A stretch of DNA of 54,013 nucleotides from Pseudomonas sp. UFMG81 (GTDB taxonomy: Bacteria; Pseudomonadota; Gammaproteobacteria; Pseudomonadales; Pseudomonadaceae). Positions 1 through 8,720 of this stretch are shown one piece after another (position 1 is the first letter of the stretch; each line of letters opens with the position of its first letter). The stretch covers positions 1 to 54,013 of the forward strand of contig NZ_JACAFQ010000034.1 in NCBI RefSeq assembly GCF_015354575.1, written 5' to 3'. Under the pieces are notes generated by a model. That model made no database searches, was not told the origin of the DNA, and worked only from the letters and a program-made list of their open reading frames with translations. The position numbers and the translations under genes are program-made.

Positions 1-15
1 CCCCCCAACCCTCCC

Positions 16-1164
16 CTAAAACGCCGCCTTGAAGATCGCCTCGATCTCCACCTGGCTGGCCACCCGTGGGTTGGTCAGCCCACAGGCATCCTTCAGCGCA
101 TTCGCGGCCAGCACCGGCACATCCTCAACCTTGGCCCCCAGTTCGGCCAACCCAGCCGGAATGCCGATCGCCACCGCCAAATGCTCGATGGCGGAAATGG
201 CCGCCCCCGCGCCCTGCTCGGCATCCAGCCCACACACCTTCACCCCCATGGCCTTGGCCACATCGCGCAGGCGCGCAGCACTGACCTTGGCGTTGAAGCG
301 TTGCACATGGGGCAGCAGCACCGCGTTGCACACCCCATGCGGCAGGTTGTAGTAGCCCCCCAATTGGTGCGCCATGGCATGCACATAACCCAGCGAGGCG
401 TTGTTGAAAGCCATGCCGGCGAGGAACTGGGCATAGGCCATGTTCTCCCGGGCCTGCAAATCACCACCGTCGGCCACCGCCTGGCGCAGGTTGTCGCTGA
501 TCAGGCTGATGGCCTTGAGCGCGCAGGCGTCGGTGATGGGCGTGGCCGCAGTGGACACATAGGCCTCGATGGCATGGGTCAGCGCGTCCATGCCGGTGGC
601 AGCAGTCAGCGCCTTGGGCATGCCGACCATCAGCGCCGGGTCGTTGACCGACAGGATCGGCGTGACGTTGCGGTCGACGATGGCCATTTTCACGTGGCGC
701 GCCTCGTCGGTGATGATGCAGAAGCGGGTCATCTCGCTGGCGGTGCCGGCGGTGGTGTTGATGGCGATCAGCGGCAGCTGCGGCTTGCTCGAGCGGTCGA
801 CGCCCTCGTAGTCGCTGATATGCCCGCCGTTGGTGGCGCACAGGGCAATGCCCTTGGCGCAGTCGTGGGGCGAGCCGCCACCCAGCGACACCACGCAGTC
901 GCAGCGTTCGCGCTGGAGCATGGCCAGCCCCGCCTCGACGTTGGCGATGCTCGGGTTGGGCTTGGCGCCATCGAATACCACCGAGTCGATATCGCGCATG
1001 GCCAGCATGCCGGCGATGCGCTCGGCCACACCGGCGCGCGCCAAACCTTGGTCGGTCACGATAAGTGCTTTGCGCAGGCCGTAGCCGGCAATGGCGGCCA
1101 TGGCCTCGTCCAGGCAGTCGATGCCCATGATGTTCACGGCGGGGATGAAGAAGGTGCTGCTCAT
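16..1164 (-). CDS. Iron-containing alcohol dehydrogenase (YiaY/ErcA-like)
   Basis: A 382-residue NAD-dependent group III (iron-activated) alcohol dehydrogenase, which is the usual family length. The nucleotide-binding segment GGGSPHDCAKG lies near residue 97. Metal ligands are expected in GMDALTHAIEAY (Asp and His) and in HAMAHQLGGYYNLPHGVCNA (two His), and all of these are present. The ATG at 1164 is preceded by GAGAGGAC, a good ribosome binding site. The gene lies 88 bp downstream of a sigma-54 activator in the same orientation, so the activator may control it. The family oxidises short primary alcohols or diols, and the actual substrate cannot be read from the sequence. No clear -24/-12 promoter was seen in the short gap. 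Confidence 0.9.
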   Translation of the reverse strand: MSSTFFIPAVNIMGIDCLDEAMAAIAGYGLRKALIVTDQGLARAGVAERIAGMLAMRDIDSVVFDGAKPNPSIANVEAGLAMLQRERCDCVVSLGGGSPHDCAKGIALCATNGGHISDYEGVDRSSKPQLPLIAINTTAGTASEMTRFCIITDEARHVKMAIVDRNVTPILSVNDPALMVGMPKALTAATGMDALTHAIEAYVSTAATPITDACALKAISLISDNLRQAVADGGDLQARENMAYAQFLAGMAFNNASLGYVHAMAHQLGGYYNLPHGVCNAVLLPHVQRFNAKVSAARLRDVAKAMGVKVCGLDAEQGAGAAISAIEHLAVAIGIPAGLAELGAKVEDVPVLAANALKDACGLTNPRVASQVEIEAIFKAAF

Positions 1165-1252
1165 GGCCGGGTCCTCTCAAGCGGTCGGTATGGCTTGAGG
1201 ATCCGCCCGATGGGCCGGCCTGGTGTTGATCCAGCGCAAGTGCGCCTGAGGT

Positions 1253-2578
1253 TCAGCGGATCTGGTGCTTGTGCAGCAGGCGGTAGAAGGTCGGGCGGGA
1301 AATCCCCAGCACCTTGGCCGCGTTGCTCAAGTTGTCGCTGTGGCGGTTGAGCACATCGCACAGGGCCTGGCGCTCGGCGCGGTGCTTGTAGTCCTCCAGC
1401 GTGCCGAGCAGCGGCTCAAGGTCTGCCTGGTCCTGCAAGCCCAGGTCCTTCGCCTCGATCTGCCGGCCTTCGGCCAGCACCAGGCCACGACGCACCCGGT
1501 TGGCCAGCTCGCGCACGTTGCCAGGCCAGTCGTGGCGGCCCATGGCGGCCAGGGCACCATCGCTGAACGAGCGCGGCCTGCGCCCGGTCTCCAGGCTGTA
1601 GAAGCGCGCGAAATGGCTGGCCAGCATCGACAGGTCGCCATGTCGGTCGCGCAGCGGCGCGGTCACCACCTGCAGGACGTTGAGCCGATAGTAGAGGTCT
1701 TCGCGAAAACGCCCCTGCTCAATGGCTTTTTCCAGGTCGACATGGGTCGCCGCTAATACCCGCACGTCCACTGTAATCGGCTGGTTGCCGCCGACCCGCT
1801 CGATGTGCCGCTCCTGCAGGAAGCGCAGCAGGTTGGCCTGCAGTTCCAACGGCAGGTCGCCGATCTCGTCGAGGAACAACGTGCCGCCATTGGCGGCCTC
1901 GATGCGCCCGATCTTGCGTTGATGGGCACCGGTAAAGGCGCCCTTCTCATGCCCGAACAGCTCGGACTGGATCAGGTTTTCCGGGATGGCCCCGCAGTTG
2001 ATGGGGATGAACGGTTGGTCGTGGCGCTGGGACTGGCGGTGCAGCGTGCGCGCCACCAGCTCCTTGCCGGTACCGCTTTCGCCGCGGATCAGCACCGGCG
2101 ACTCGGTGGGCGCCAGTTTGCCGAGCAGCTTGCGCAGCTCGCGAATCGGCCGGCTGTCGCCCAGCAGTTCGTGCTCGGGCTCATCCACCGCCGGCGTACC
2201 CCTGCCGCGCAGGCGCGCCATGCCGAAGGCGCGGCCGAGGGTGACCTGCACCCGCGACACATCGAACGGCAGCGTGTGGAAGTCGAAGAACCATTCGCAG
2301 ACGAAGTCGCCGACATTCTGCATGCGCAGTTCTTCGGCACTGAGCACCGCGATCCATTCGGTGTTGCTGCGCTTGATCATGTCCTTGACCGCGTCCGGGC
2401 GGCGCAGGTGTGACGCCTGCAAGCGCAGCAAGCCGACATCGCAGGGGTGTTCCAGGGCAACGTCGAGGGCACAGCTGTGTACATCCCAACCGACGCTGCG
2501 CAGCCCGGGCAACAGGCGGTGGCAGTCATCACAGGGGTCGACGATCAATAGACGGCGGTGGCTGGCAGGTTCAGACAT
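1253..2578 (-). CDS. Sigma-54-dependent activator with degenerate receiver domain (FleQ/VpsR-like)
   Basis: A 441-residue enhancer-binding protein. The N-terminal ~120 residues resemble a receiver fold (RRLLIVDP start) but lack a convincing phospho-acceptor aspartate, as in FleQ and VpsR. The AAA+ core has Walker A GESGTGKE near residue 165, the sigma-54 contact loop GAFTGA and Walker B GGTLFLDEIG. The C-terminus ends in a Fis-type helix-turn-helix (NAAKVLGISRPTFYRLL). The open frame extends to 2653, but the ATG at 2578 has AAGGAAAGG upstream and begins the conserved sequence, so I chose it. The likely target is the adjacent alcohol dehydrogenase gene. The signal (small ligand or protein partner rather than phosphorylation) is inferred from the degenerate receiver. 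Confidence 0.88.
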   Translation of the reverse strand: MSEPASHRRLLIVDPCDDCHRLLPGLRSVGWDVHSCALDVALEHPCDVGLLRLQASHLRRPDAVKDMIKRSNTEWIAVLSAEELRMQNVGDFVCEWFFDFHTLPFDVSRVQVTLGRAFGMARLRGRGTPAVDEPEHELLGDSRPIRELRKLLGKLAPTESPVLIRGESGTGKELVARTLHRQSQRHDQPFIPINCGAIPENLIQSELFGHEKGAFTGAHQRKIGRIEAANGGTLFLDEIGDLPLELQANLLRFLQERHIERVGGNQPITVDVRVLAATHVDLEKAIEQGRFREDLYYRLNVLQVVTAPLRDRHGDLSMLASHFARFYSLETGRRPRSFSDGALAAMGRHDWPGNVRELANRVRRGLVLAEGRQIEAKDLGLQDQADLEPLLGTLEDYKHRAERQALCDVLNRHSDNLSNAAKVLGISRPTFYRLLHKHQIR

Positions 2579-2911
2579 GACCTTTCCTTGGCGCCGGTAA
2601 TTAGTTTTCCATCTATAAACAGTATGTTGCAGCGCCAAAAGTAACAGTAGCAATGAAGTTGACGCCGCCCCCTACCGTTGGTCAGCCCACAGCTGTTGCA
2701 ATGCTGATACGGGAATTTTCCCAAACGTTTGCCGTCACAGGCGACGCGGCAAAAGGTTATTGCAATGCACGCCGTAAAAAAATTTGCAGTTCCTTGTGAC
2801 TCATCCCCTGACTTGGAGCATCAGTACGAATAACCCCGCGCTGTACCCTACGCCGGAACAACACCGCGGAACCTAATTTTAGTTGTTTGGGACCATAGAG
2901 AGACCGAACCC
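2579..2911. other. Intergenic region upstream of two divergent genes
   Basis: This is 333 bases without a credible gene between the divergently transcribed activator and the small protein at 2912. It is more A+T-rich than its surroundings, with runs such as AATTTTCCC and AAAAAAATTT, as expected for a promoter region. I could not assign specific promoter boxes with confidence. Confidence 0.5.
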
Positions 2912-3178
2912 ATGAACGCCCCGCTCCGTGTCAACGAAGCACTGCTGATTGCCGACCACGCCTTCGAACCCTTCCAGTGCGTAGCCTGGGATGCACCCAA
3001 CGGTACTGGTGAACTGACCCTGGCAGTGATCGACCGGACCAGCACCCGTATTGGTGCCAAGCAAGTCTCTTCGCGGGTGTATTCCGACCCTGCGCAATGG
3101 GCGAGCCTGATCGAGGAAGTGCGTGCCGAACTGTGCCAGAAAGGTTATGACCTGCAACCCTGGTCGATGCCCAAGTAA
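2912..3178 (+). CDS. Small conserved hypothetical protein (88 aa)
   Basis: An 88-residue soluble protein with no signal peptide or membrane segment. It begins MNAPLRVNEALL and ends QPWSMPK. The composition looks like a compact alpha/beta domain, and codon use matches neighbouring genes, which supports real coding. The ATG follows a purine-rich AGAGAGACCG stretch. I do not recognise a named family, and proteins of this kind are common as unannotated Pseudomonas genes. It stands alone, facing away from the sigma-54 activator. Two small hairpins follow its stop codon. Confidence 0.7.
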   Translation: MNAPLRVNEALLIADHAFEPFQCVAWDAPNGTGELTLAVIDRTSTRIGAKQVSSRVYSDPAQWASLIEEVRAELCQKGYDLQPWSMPK

Positions 3179-3195
3179 ACAGGTGGCTGTTACAC

Positions 3196-3274
3196 GTGCG
3201 TGCCTGTCACGCACTTGTATAACTTCCACCGTGTTCGCCCGATAACTTTCTGCGCCTGCGGCATTACGCCGCAG
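3196..3274 (+). terminator. Two hairpins between convergent genes
   Basis: GTGCGTG (3196-3202) pairs with CACGCAC (3208-3214) across a 5-base loop. CTGCGGC (3256-3262) pairs with GCCGCAG (3268-3274) across another 5-base loop and is followed by TTATTC on the plus strand. They lie between the end of the 88-aa gene and the convergent end of chlID, so they are plausible terminators. The T-tracts are weak. Confidence 0.4.
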
Positions 3275-3283
3275 TTATTCACA

Positions 3284-3976
3284 TTATTTGACCAAGTCGA
3301 ACTGCTCGATATGCCGATAATCGGCTTGCAGTTGTTCGGCCAGTTGCCGTGCGCGGCCGATACGCACCGCCGCCAATTCCATGTCAACCAGCACTGTGTC
3401 GCACGGCAATGGCCGCAGCGCCGCTTGCCGTTGCAGGCGACCGTCGGTCAGCACCAGGCAGCGCCGCTGTTCATTGGGCAGCCGCTTGGCCCGAGCCAGC
3501 AACCACTGCCGCGCTTGTTCCAGCGCGGCGAACAAGGGTGTGCCACCGCCCGCCCCAAGATCGCGCAACCACGGCTGCAAGGCCGCCGAGGCCTTCAGCC
3601 CATGGCGCTGCCAGTGCGGCCGGTTGCCGCTGGCGGTGAGCAACGCCAGGCGCGCGCGCTGCCGGTAGGCTTGATCGAACAGTTCGGCCAACAACCCCTT
3701 GGCCTGGGCCAGCGCCTGGTGGCGGCGGGTGGAAGCCGAGGCATCGACGATCACCAACCACAGCTGCGGCGCCTGGGCCTGACGCTGCTGCCAGCACAAG
3801 TCGCGGCGCTGCCGCGGGCGCCCCTTGAGCAAGGTCGGCAGCCAAGCCACCCGCCCACTGTCCGTCGCCTGTGGGCGGCCGCGGCTGCCACCTTGCAGCT
3901 GGCCGGCGCGGAGCCTGGCATCCGCCGCTGGCCCTGTTCGGCGGATGCTCAGGGCTTTTTTGCCCAGTTCGGTACC
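3284..3976 (-). CDS. chlD: ChlD-like VWA module of cobaltochelatase, in the -1 frame relative to the upstream ATPase
   Basis: This frame encodes the basic linker and von Willebrand A domain of a ChlD/CobT-type chelatase subunit. The MIDAS motif DASAS follows LWLVIV, and a second metal-site segment reads GAGGGTPL. The coding sense extends upstream without an ATG as far as the stop at 3977-3979: the segments ALSIRRTGPAAD and GRPQATDSGRVAW belong to it. An independent start (GTG at 3850) would cut into conserved sequence. I therefore read it as translated by -1 frameshifting from the ATPase gene at 3949-4953, giving a 556-residue ChlD-type medium subunit (333 ATPase residues plus 223). It would cooperate with CobN to insert cobalt into hydrogenobyrinic acid a,c-diamide. 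See the frameshift site entry. Confidence 0.85.
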   Translation of the reverse strand, partial: GTELGKKALSIRRTGPAADARLRAGQLQGGSRGRPQATDSGRVAWLPTLLKGRPRQRRDLCWQQRQAQAPQLWLVIVDASASTRRHQALAQAKGLLAELFDQAYRQRARLALLTASGNRPHWQRHGLKASAALQPWLRDLGAGGGTPLFAALEQARQWLLARAKRLPNEQRRCLVLTDGRLQRQAALRPLPCDTVLVDMELAAVRIGRARQLAEQLQADYRHIEQFDLVK

Positions 3977-3978
3977 TC
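3918..3978 (-). promoter_or_regulatory. Programmed -1 ribosomal frameshift signal
   Basis: On the minus strand the slippery heptamer A AAA AAG occupies 3961-3955, exactly in the 0-frame of the ATPase (GCA AAA AAG). A Shine-Dalgarno-like GAGGT (3978-3974) lies 12 bases upstream. Six bases downstream, after the 0-frame stop TGA (3951-3949), begins a perfect 10-bp stem: GCATCCGCCG (3948-3939) pairs with CGGCGGATGC (3927-3918) across an 11-base loop. Slippage by -1 continues into GCC CTG AGC and the VWA frame. This is the same architecture as the dnaX frameshift site. Programmed frameshifting in chlD genes, producing both small and medium cobalt chelatase subunits, has been reported from comparative genomics. 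Confidence 0.88.
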
Positions 3979-4953
3979 ACGTCGGGCGCCGCTGACCACC
4001 GGCTGCGCTGGCAACGCCCCCCAGTCGCCCTGACCTCGTTGCGAGTCCGATGCCTGCCCTTGCCGGTCGGTGTTGGCGCAAAATTGCTCAGGTTGCGGTG
4101 TTTCGACCCGGCGACGGTGGCGCAAGGCAAACTCGGCTACGGCCTCGACATCGGCCTCCTCGATGGCCGAATGCCCGCGCCAGGCCGCGTGGGCGCGGGC
4201 CGCGCGCAACCAGACCAGGTCGGCGCGCAGGCCATCGACCCCGGCGGCGAAGCAGCGTTCGGTGATCCAGCCCAGCGCCTGGTCGTCCAGGGCGATCGCC
4301 GGCAAACGCTCACGCGCCGTGTTGCAGCGTTCGCGCAACGCTGCCTGTTCAGCGGCCCACTGCGCGCAGAACGCTTGCGGGTCGCTGTCGAAGGCCAGCC
4401 GACGGCGAATGATCTGCTGGCGTGCCGCTGGCGCCGGCAAGCCGTCGAGGGCGACATTCAGGCCAAAACGGTCCAGCAGTTGCGGACGCAACTCCCCTTC
4501 TTCAGGGTTCATGGTGCCGATCAGCACGAAGCGCGCGGCATGGCGATGGGAGATGCCGTCACGCTCGATGCGGTTGGTACCACTGGCGGCGACGTCCAGC
4601 AACAGGTCCACCAGCGGATCGGGCAGCAGGTTGACCTCGTCGACGTACAGCACGCCGCCGTCGGCCTGGGCTAGCACACCCGGGGCGAACCGCGCCTGGC
4701 CTTGGCCCAACGCAGCGTCGAGGTCGAGGGTACCGACCAGGCGCTCTTCGGTGGCGCCCAGTGGCAGGGTAACGAACGGCCCGTCGCCCAGCAGGTCAGC
4801 CAGGCCCCGGGCCAGGGTGCTCTTGGCCATGCCGCGCGGGCCCTCGATCAGCACACCGCCGATCTTCGGGTCGATGGCGGTCAGGCACAGCGCCAGCTTC
4901 AGTTCGTCGGCGCCGACCACGGCGGCCAGGGGGAATTGCACGGGTTCGCTCAT
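3949..4953 (-). CDS. chlI: ChlI-like AAA+ ATPase subunit of cobaltochelatase (0-frame product)
   Basis: A 334-residue AAA+ protein of the magnesium-chelatase ChlI type. Walker A is GPRGMAKST near residue 39, Walker B is GGVLYVDEVNLL, and the sensor region reads LIGTMNPEEGELRPQLLDRFGL. It powers cobalt insertion by CobN. The 0-frame ends at the TGA at 3949-3951 just after AKKP, giving a stand-alone small subunit. A fraction of ribosomes should shift at AAAAAAG and add the VWA domain. The ATG at 4953 lies 2 bases after the cobN stop, so the two genes are co-transcribed and probably translationally coupled. No separate chlI or cobS gene is seen in the window, in line with one gene supplying both subunits. 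Confidence 0.92.
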   Translation of the reverse strand: MSEPVQFPLAAVVGADELKLALCLTAIDPKIGGVLIEGPRGMAKSTLARGLADLLGDGPFVTLPLGATEERLVGTLDLDAALGQGQARFAPGVLAQADGGVLYVDEVNLLPDPLVDLLLDVAASGTNRIERDGISHRHAARFVLIGTMNPEEGELRPQLLDRFGLNVALDGLPAPAARQQIIRRRLAFDSDPQAFCAQWAAEQAALRERCNTARERLPAIALDDQALGWITERCFAAGVDGLRADLVWLRAARAHAAWRGHSAIEEADVEAVAEFALRHRRRVETPQPEQFCANTDRQGQASDSQRGQGDWGALPAQPVVSGARREVPNWAKKP

Positions 4954-4955
4954 GT

Positions 4956-7900
4956 TCAGCTGTCTTCCTCGCCTTCGAGCAACTGCTGCTCGAGGCTGTC
5001 GCGGTAGTCGCCCGGATCCTGCCAGAGGCCACGCTGCTGGGCTTCCAGCAGGCGCTCAGTGAGGTCGCGCAGGGCTTCGGGGTTGTGCTCACGCATGAAA
5101 TCACGGGTGGCCGGGTCGAGCACGTAGGCGTCGGCCAGGCCCTGGTAATGGTGGTCGTCGATCAGGTGGGTGGTGGCGTCGAAGGCGAACAGATTGTCGA
5201 CCGTCGCCGCCAGCTCGAACGCCCCCTTGTAGCCATGGCGCTTGGCGCCGTCGATCCACTTGGGGTTGAGCGCGCGGGCGCGGATCACCCGGTTCAGCTC
5301 TTCCTTCAGGGTGCGGATACGCGGCCGGTCGGCCTGGCTGTGGTCACCGTGGTAGCTGGCACGGGCGCTGCCGGCCAGGGTTTCGGCGGCGGCCAGCATG
5401 CCGCCCTGGAACTGGTAGTAGTCGTTGGAATCGAGCAGGTCGTGCTCGTGGTTGTCCTGGTTCTGCAGCACCGCCTGCACCTGGCTCAGGCGCTGGGCGA
5501 AGCGCTCGCGGGCCGGGGTGCCTTCGTCGCTGACGCCGTAGGCGTAGCCACCGTGGTTGAGGTACACCTCGGCGAGGTCGTCGCGGCTCTGCCACAGGCG
5601 CCCGTCGATGGCGTTCTGCACACCTGCGCCATAGGCACCGGGCTTGGCGCCGAATACCCGCCAGCCAGCCTGGCGCGTCGCCTGCTCCTGCTCCATGCCC
5701 TCGTCGAGCAGCGCCTGGCGCTCGGTGCGCACCCGCGCGGCCAACGGGTTGAGATCGTCCGGTTCGTCCAGCGCGGCCACCGCCTGCACTGCGGCGTCGA
5801 ACAGCCGGATCAGGTTGCCGAAGGCATCGCGGAAGAAGCCCGAGACCCGCAAGGTGACATCGACGCGCGGACGGTCGAGCAAGCTCAGTGGCAGGATCTC
5901 GAAATCGTCGACCCGCTGGCTGCCGGTCGCCCACACCGGGCGCACGCCCATCAGCGCCATGGCCTGGGCGATGTCATCGCCACCGGTGCGCATGGTCGCC
6001 GTGCCCCACACCGACAGGCCCAGCTGACGCAGATGGTCGCCGTGGTCCTGCAAGTGGCGCTCGAGAATCAGGTTGGCCGACGCAAAGCCCAGGCGCCAGG
6101 CGGTGGTGGTGGGCAGGTTGCGCACATCGACGGTATAGAAGTTGCGGCCGGTGGGCAGTACGTCGAGGCGCCCGCGACTCGGGGCACCGCTGGGCCCGGC
6201 GGGCACGAAGCGCCCGGCCAGTGCGGCCAGCAGGCCGTCGATCTCGGCGGCGCCGCAAGCATCCAGGTCGGGGGCGATCCGTTCGACCAGCGCTTGCAGT
6301 ACCTCATGCACTGGCTGCCAGCCTGCCTGCCCGGCGAAGGCACACTCGCCTGCGAGGGCCTGCTCGATCAGCGCCAGTGCCAACCGTTCGAGCCGTTCGC
6401 GGGTATCGCCGGCGGTACGCCACAGCGCCTTGTCGAGGTTCGCCAATACTTCAGGGCGCGGCCCTTCCCAGGCCTGGCCCAAGTCGCAATCGAGCGGGTC
6501 GAAGCCCAGCGCCAGCGCCCGGGCCAGCGCGCGGATCACGCTGGCATTGCCGCCCTTGCCGTCGCCCCGCTCCACCCGCAGCAGCGCCAGCAGCGTGTCA
6601 CTGCGCAGCCTGCCGCTTGGCGACTGACCGAACACGTGCAAGCCGTCGCGAATCTGCGACTCCTTGAGGTCGCACAGGTAGGTGTCCAGGCGCGGCAACC
6701 ACACGGCGGCGTCGTCGAGCTGGCCTTCGAGCTGCAGCTCGCGGTCGATATGGTTGGCCTTGAGCAGTTCGAGGATATCGCGCTGCAATTCGCGGGCGCG
6801 GCGTGGGTCGAGCAACTGCGCTTCGTAGTATTCGTCGGCCAGTTGCTCCAGGTGGCGCAGCGGGCCGTAGGTCTCGGCGCGGGTCAAAGGTGGCATCAGG
6901 TGATCGATGATCACCGCCTGGGTGCGACGCTTGGCCTGGGCGCCCTCGCCCGGGTCGTTGACGATGAACGGGTAGATGTTCGGCAGCGGGCCAAGTAGCG
7001 CGTCCGGCCAGCATTCATTCGACAGCCCCACGCCTTTGCCCGGCAGCCACTCCAGGTTGCCGTGCTTGCCGACATGGATCACGGCATCGGCGGCATAGCC
7101 GTTGCGCAGCCAGAAGTGAAACGCCAGGTAGCCATGCGGCGGCACCAGGTCGGGGTCGTGGTACACCGCACTGTGGTCGACCTGGTAGCCGCGCGCCGGC
7201 TGGATGCCGACGAAGGTCAGGCCGTAGCGCAACCCCGCCACCATCAGGCGCCCGCTACGGTACATCGGGTCCTGCTCGGGTGCGCCCCAGCGCTCGAGCA
7301 CGGCACGCTGATTGGCCTCGGGCAACGCGGCGAAGGCCGCCTGGTAGTCGGCCAGGCTCAGGCTTTGCGCGCAGGGGCGCTGGTCGAGGTGGTCGAGGTC
7401 GTTGGTCACCCCGCCCAGTAGCTGATGGATCAGCTCGGTGCCGCTGTCAGGCAGGCCGGCCACCGGGTAGCCCTGTGCTTGCAGGGCCTTGAGGATATTA
7501 AGCGCCGCCCCGGGCGTATCCAGGCCGACGCCATTGCCGATGCGCCCGTCGCGGGTCGGGTAATTGGCCAGTACCAGCGCCACGCGCTTTTCCGGGTTGT
7601 CCAGGCGTGCCAGCTCGACCCAGCGCCGCGCCAGTTCGGCGACGAAGTCCATGCGTTCGGGGTGGGCGCGGTAGCAGACCACGTCGGACTGGCTGCGCTC
7701 GCTGCGCCAGGCCAGGTCCTTGAAGCTCACCGGGCGGGTGATGATGCGCCCGTCCAGTTCCGGCAGGGCGATATGCATCGCCAGGTCGCGGGCGCCCAAG
7801 CCCTGCTCGCTCTGCTCCCAGGCCGGCTGGTTGTCCTGAGCGCAGATCGCCTGCAACACCGGCACGTCGCGGCGCAGTGGCCGCAGGTTGGGCTGCTCGG

Positions 7901-8717
7901 GGCTGGACAGGGCGAAGCCGGTGGTGTTGATCACCACTTCGGCCTGCACCTCGTCGAGCCAGGCTTCGACCTGCTCGAGGCAGGCACGCTCCTTGAGGCT
8001 GGCCACCGCGATTGGCAGCGGGTTCAGCCCGCAGGCCTGGAGGCGCTGGCAGAACACATCGATGAACGCCGTGTTGGCCGCCTGCAGGTGCGAGCGGTAG
8101 AACAGCAGCGGCGCCACCGGCCACTCGGGGTTCCACTCGCCGTACCAGTCCTGCAACGCGGCGCTGGGTTTGCTTGGGTGATACACCGCGGTGCGCGGCA
8201 ACGGCTGGGGTTCGTCCCAGGCATAGTCGCGGCCCAGCCACTGGCTGGCCAGGCAGTTGAACAGGTTGACGGCATTGGCCTTGCCGCCCTGGCGCAGGTA
8301 ATGCCAGAGGCGCTCGGCCTGCGCGCCGCGCACCGTGCCCAGGTCGGTCAGTTCGGGGTCGGGGCGGTCGTCGCCAGGCACCAGGATCAACTGCACGCCA
8401 CGCTGGGCGAGCTCGACCAGTTGCTCCACGCCATAACGCCAGTAACCGACACCGCCATGCAGCGATACCAGGATGACCTTGGCGTGGCGCAGCACCTCGT
8501 CGACATACAGGTCGACCGAGGCGTGGTTCTGCACCTGCATAGGGTTGGCCAGGCGCACGCTGGGGAAATCATCTGGCAACTGCTCGGCGGTTTCGGCGAG
8601 CAGCGCCAGGTGTGAATCGCCGCTGCAGAGGATCACCAGCTCGGCCGGGGTCTGGCCGAGGTCGGCGATGCTGTCGTCCGGCACGAAGCCGCCGGGCTGG
8701 GTCCGCAGCAGGTGCAT
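4956..8717 (-). CDS. cobN: Cobaltochelatase large subunit CobN
   Basis: A 1253-residue CobN/BchH-family protein, which is the typical length. It is the porphyrinoid-binding large subunit of the ATP-dependent aerobic cobaltochelatase in cobalamin synthesis. Characteristic stretches include IHVGKHGNLEWLPGKGVGLS, PRVDVTLRVSGFFRDAFGN and ASYHGDHSQADRPRIRTLKEE. The ATG at 8717 lies 3 bases after the cobW stop, and the gene is followed within 2 bases by chlID, forming a cobW-cobN-chlID operon. Its partners are the ATPase and VWA products of chlID. Transcription starts beyond a cobalamin riboswitch, so expression should fall when cobalamin is plentiful. Confidence 0.97.
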   Translation of the reverse strand: MHLLRTQPGGFVPDDSIADLGQTPAELVILCSGDSHLALLAETAEQLPDDFPSVRLANPMQVQNHASVDLYVDEVLRHAKVILVSLHGGVGYWRYGVEQLVELAQRGVQLILVPGDDRPDPELTDLGTVRGAQAERLWHYLRQGGKANAVNLFNCLASQWLGRDYAWDEPQPLPRTAVYHPSKPSAALQDWYGEWNPEWPVAPLLFYRSHLQAANTAFIDVFCQRLQACGLNPLPIAVASLKERACLEQVEAWLDEVQAEVVINTTGFALSSPEQPNLRPLRRDVPVLQAICAQDNQPAWEQSEQGLGARDLAMHIALPELDGRIITRPVSFKDLAWRSERSQSDVVCYRAHPERMDFVAELARRWVELARLDNPEKRVALVLANYPTRDGRIGNGVGLDTPGAALNILKALQAQGYPVAGLPDSGTELIHQLLGGVTNDLDHLDQRPCAQSLSLADYQAAFAALPEANQRAVLERWGAPEQDPMYRSGRLMVAGLRYGLTFVGIQPARGYQVDHSAVYHDPDLVPPHGYLAFHFWLRNGYAADAVIHVGKHGNLEWLPGKGVGLSNECWPDALLGPLPNIYPFIVNDPGEGAQAKRRTQAVIIDHLMPPLTRAETYGPLRHLEQLADEYYEAQLLDPRRARELQRDILELLKANHIDRELQLEGQLDDAAVWLPRLDTYLCDLKESQIRDGLHVFGQSPSGRLRSDTLLALLRVERGDGKGGNASVIRALARALALGFDPLDCDLGQAWEGPRPEVLANLDKALWRTAGDTRERLERLALALIEQALAGECAFAGQAGWQPVHEVLQALVERIAPDLDACGAAEIDGLLAALAGRFVPAGPSGAPSRGRLDVLPTGRNFYTVDVRNLPTTTAWRLGFASANLILERHLQDHGDHLRQLGLSVWGTATMRTGGDDIAQAMALMGVRPVWATGSQRVDDFEILPLSLLDRPRVDVTLRVSGFFRDAFGNLIRLFDAAVQAVAALDEPDDLNPLAARVRTERQALLDEGMEQEQATRQAGWRVFGAKPGAYGAGVQNAIDGRLWQSRDDLAEVYLNHGGYAYGVSDEGTPARERFAQRLSQVQAVLQNQDNHEHDLLDSNDYYQFQGGMLAAAETLAGSARASYHGDHSQADRPRIRTLKEELNRVIRARALNPKWIDGAKRHGYKGAFELAATVDNLFAFDATTHLIDDHHYQGLADAYVLDPATRDFMREHNPEALRDLTERLLEAQQRGLWQDPGDYRDSLEQQLLEGEEDS

Positions 8718-8720
8718 GGG

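Noticed and set aside
181..1350. Long plus-strand open frame (389 codons) opposite the alcohol dehydrogenase
   Set aside because: It is an antisense shadow of a gene with intact family motifs; high G+C content makes such open frames common, and its translation is rich in His, Gly and Arg without domains.
3284..3850. A separate VWA gene starting at GTG 3850
   Set aside because: Conserved coding sense extends upstream of this GTG into the overlap with the ATPase gene, no ribosome binding site is seen, and a complete frameshift signal is present.
3471..4130. 219-codon minus-strand frame across the ChlI/ChlD junction
   Set aside because: It is in the third frame and does not match either chelatase domain; the real coding passes from the ATPase frame to the -1 frame.
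5085..6998. 637-codon plus-strand frame opposite cobN
   Set aside because: Antisense shadow of cobN, with low-complexity Gly/Val/Gln composition and no recognisable domain.
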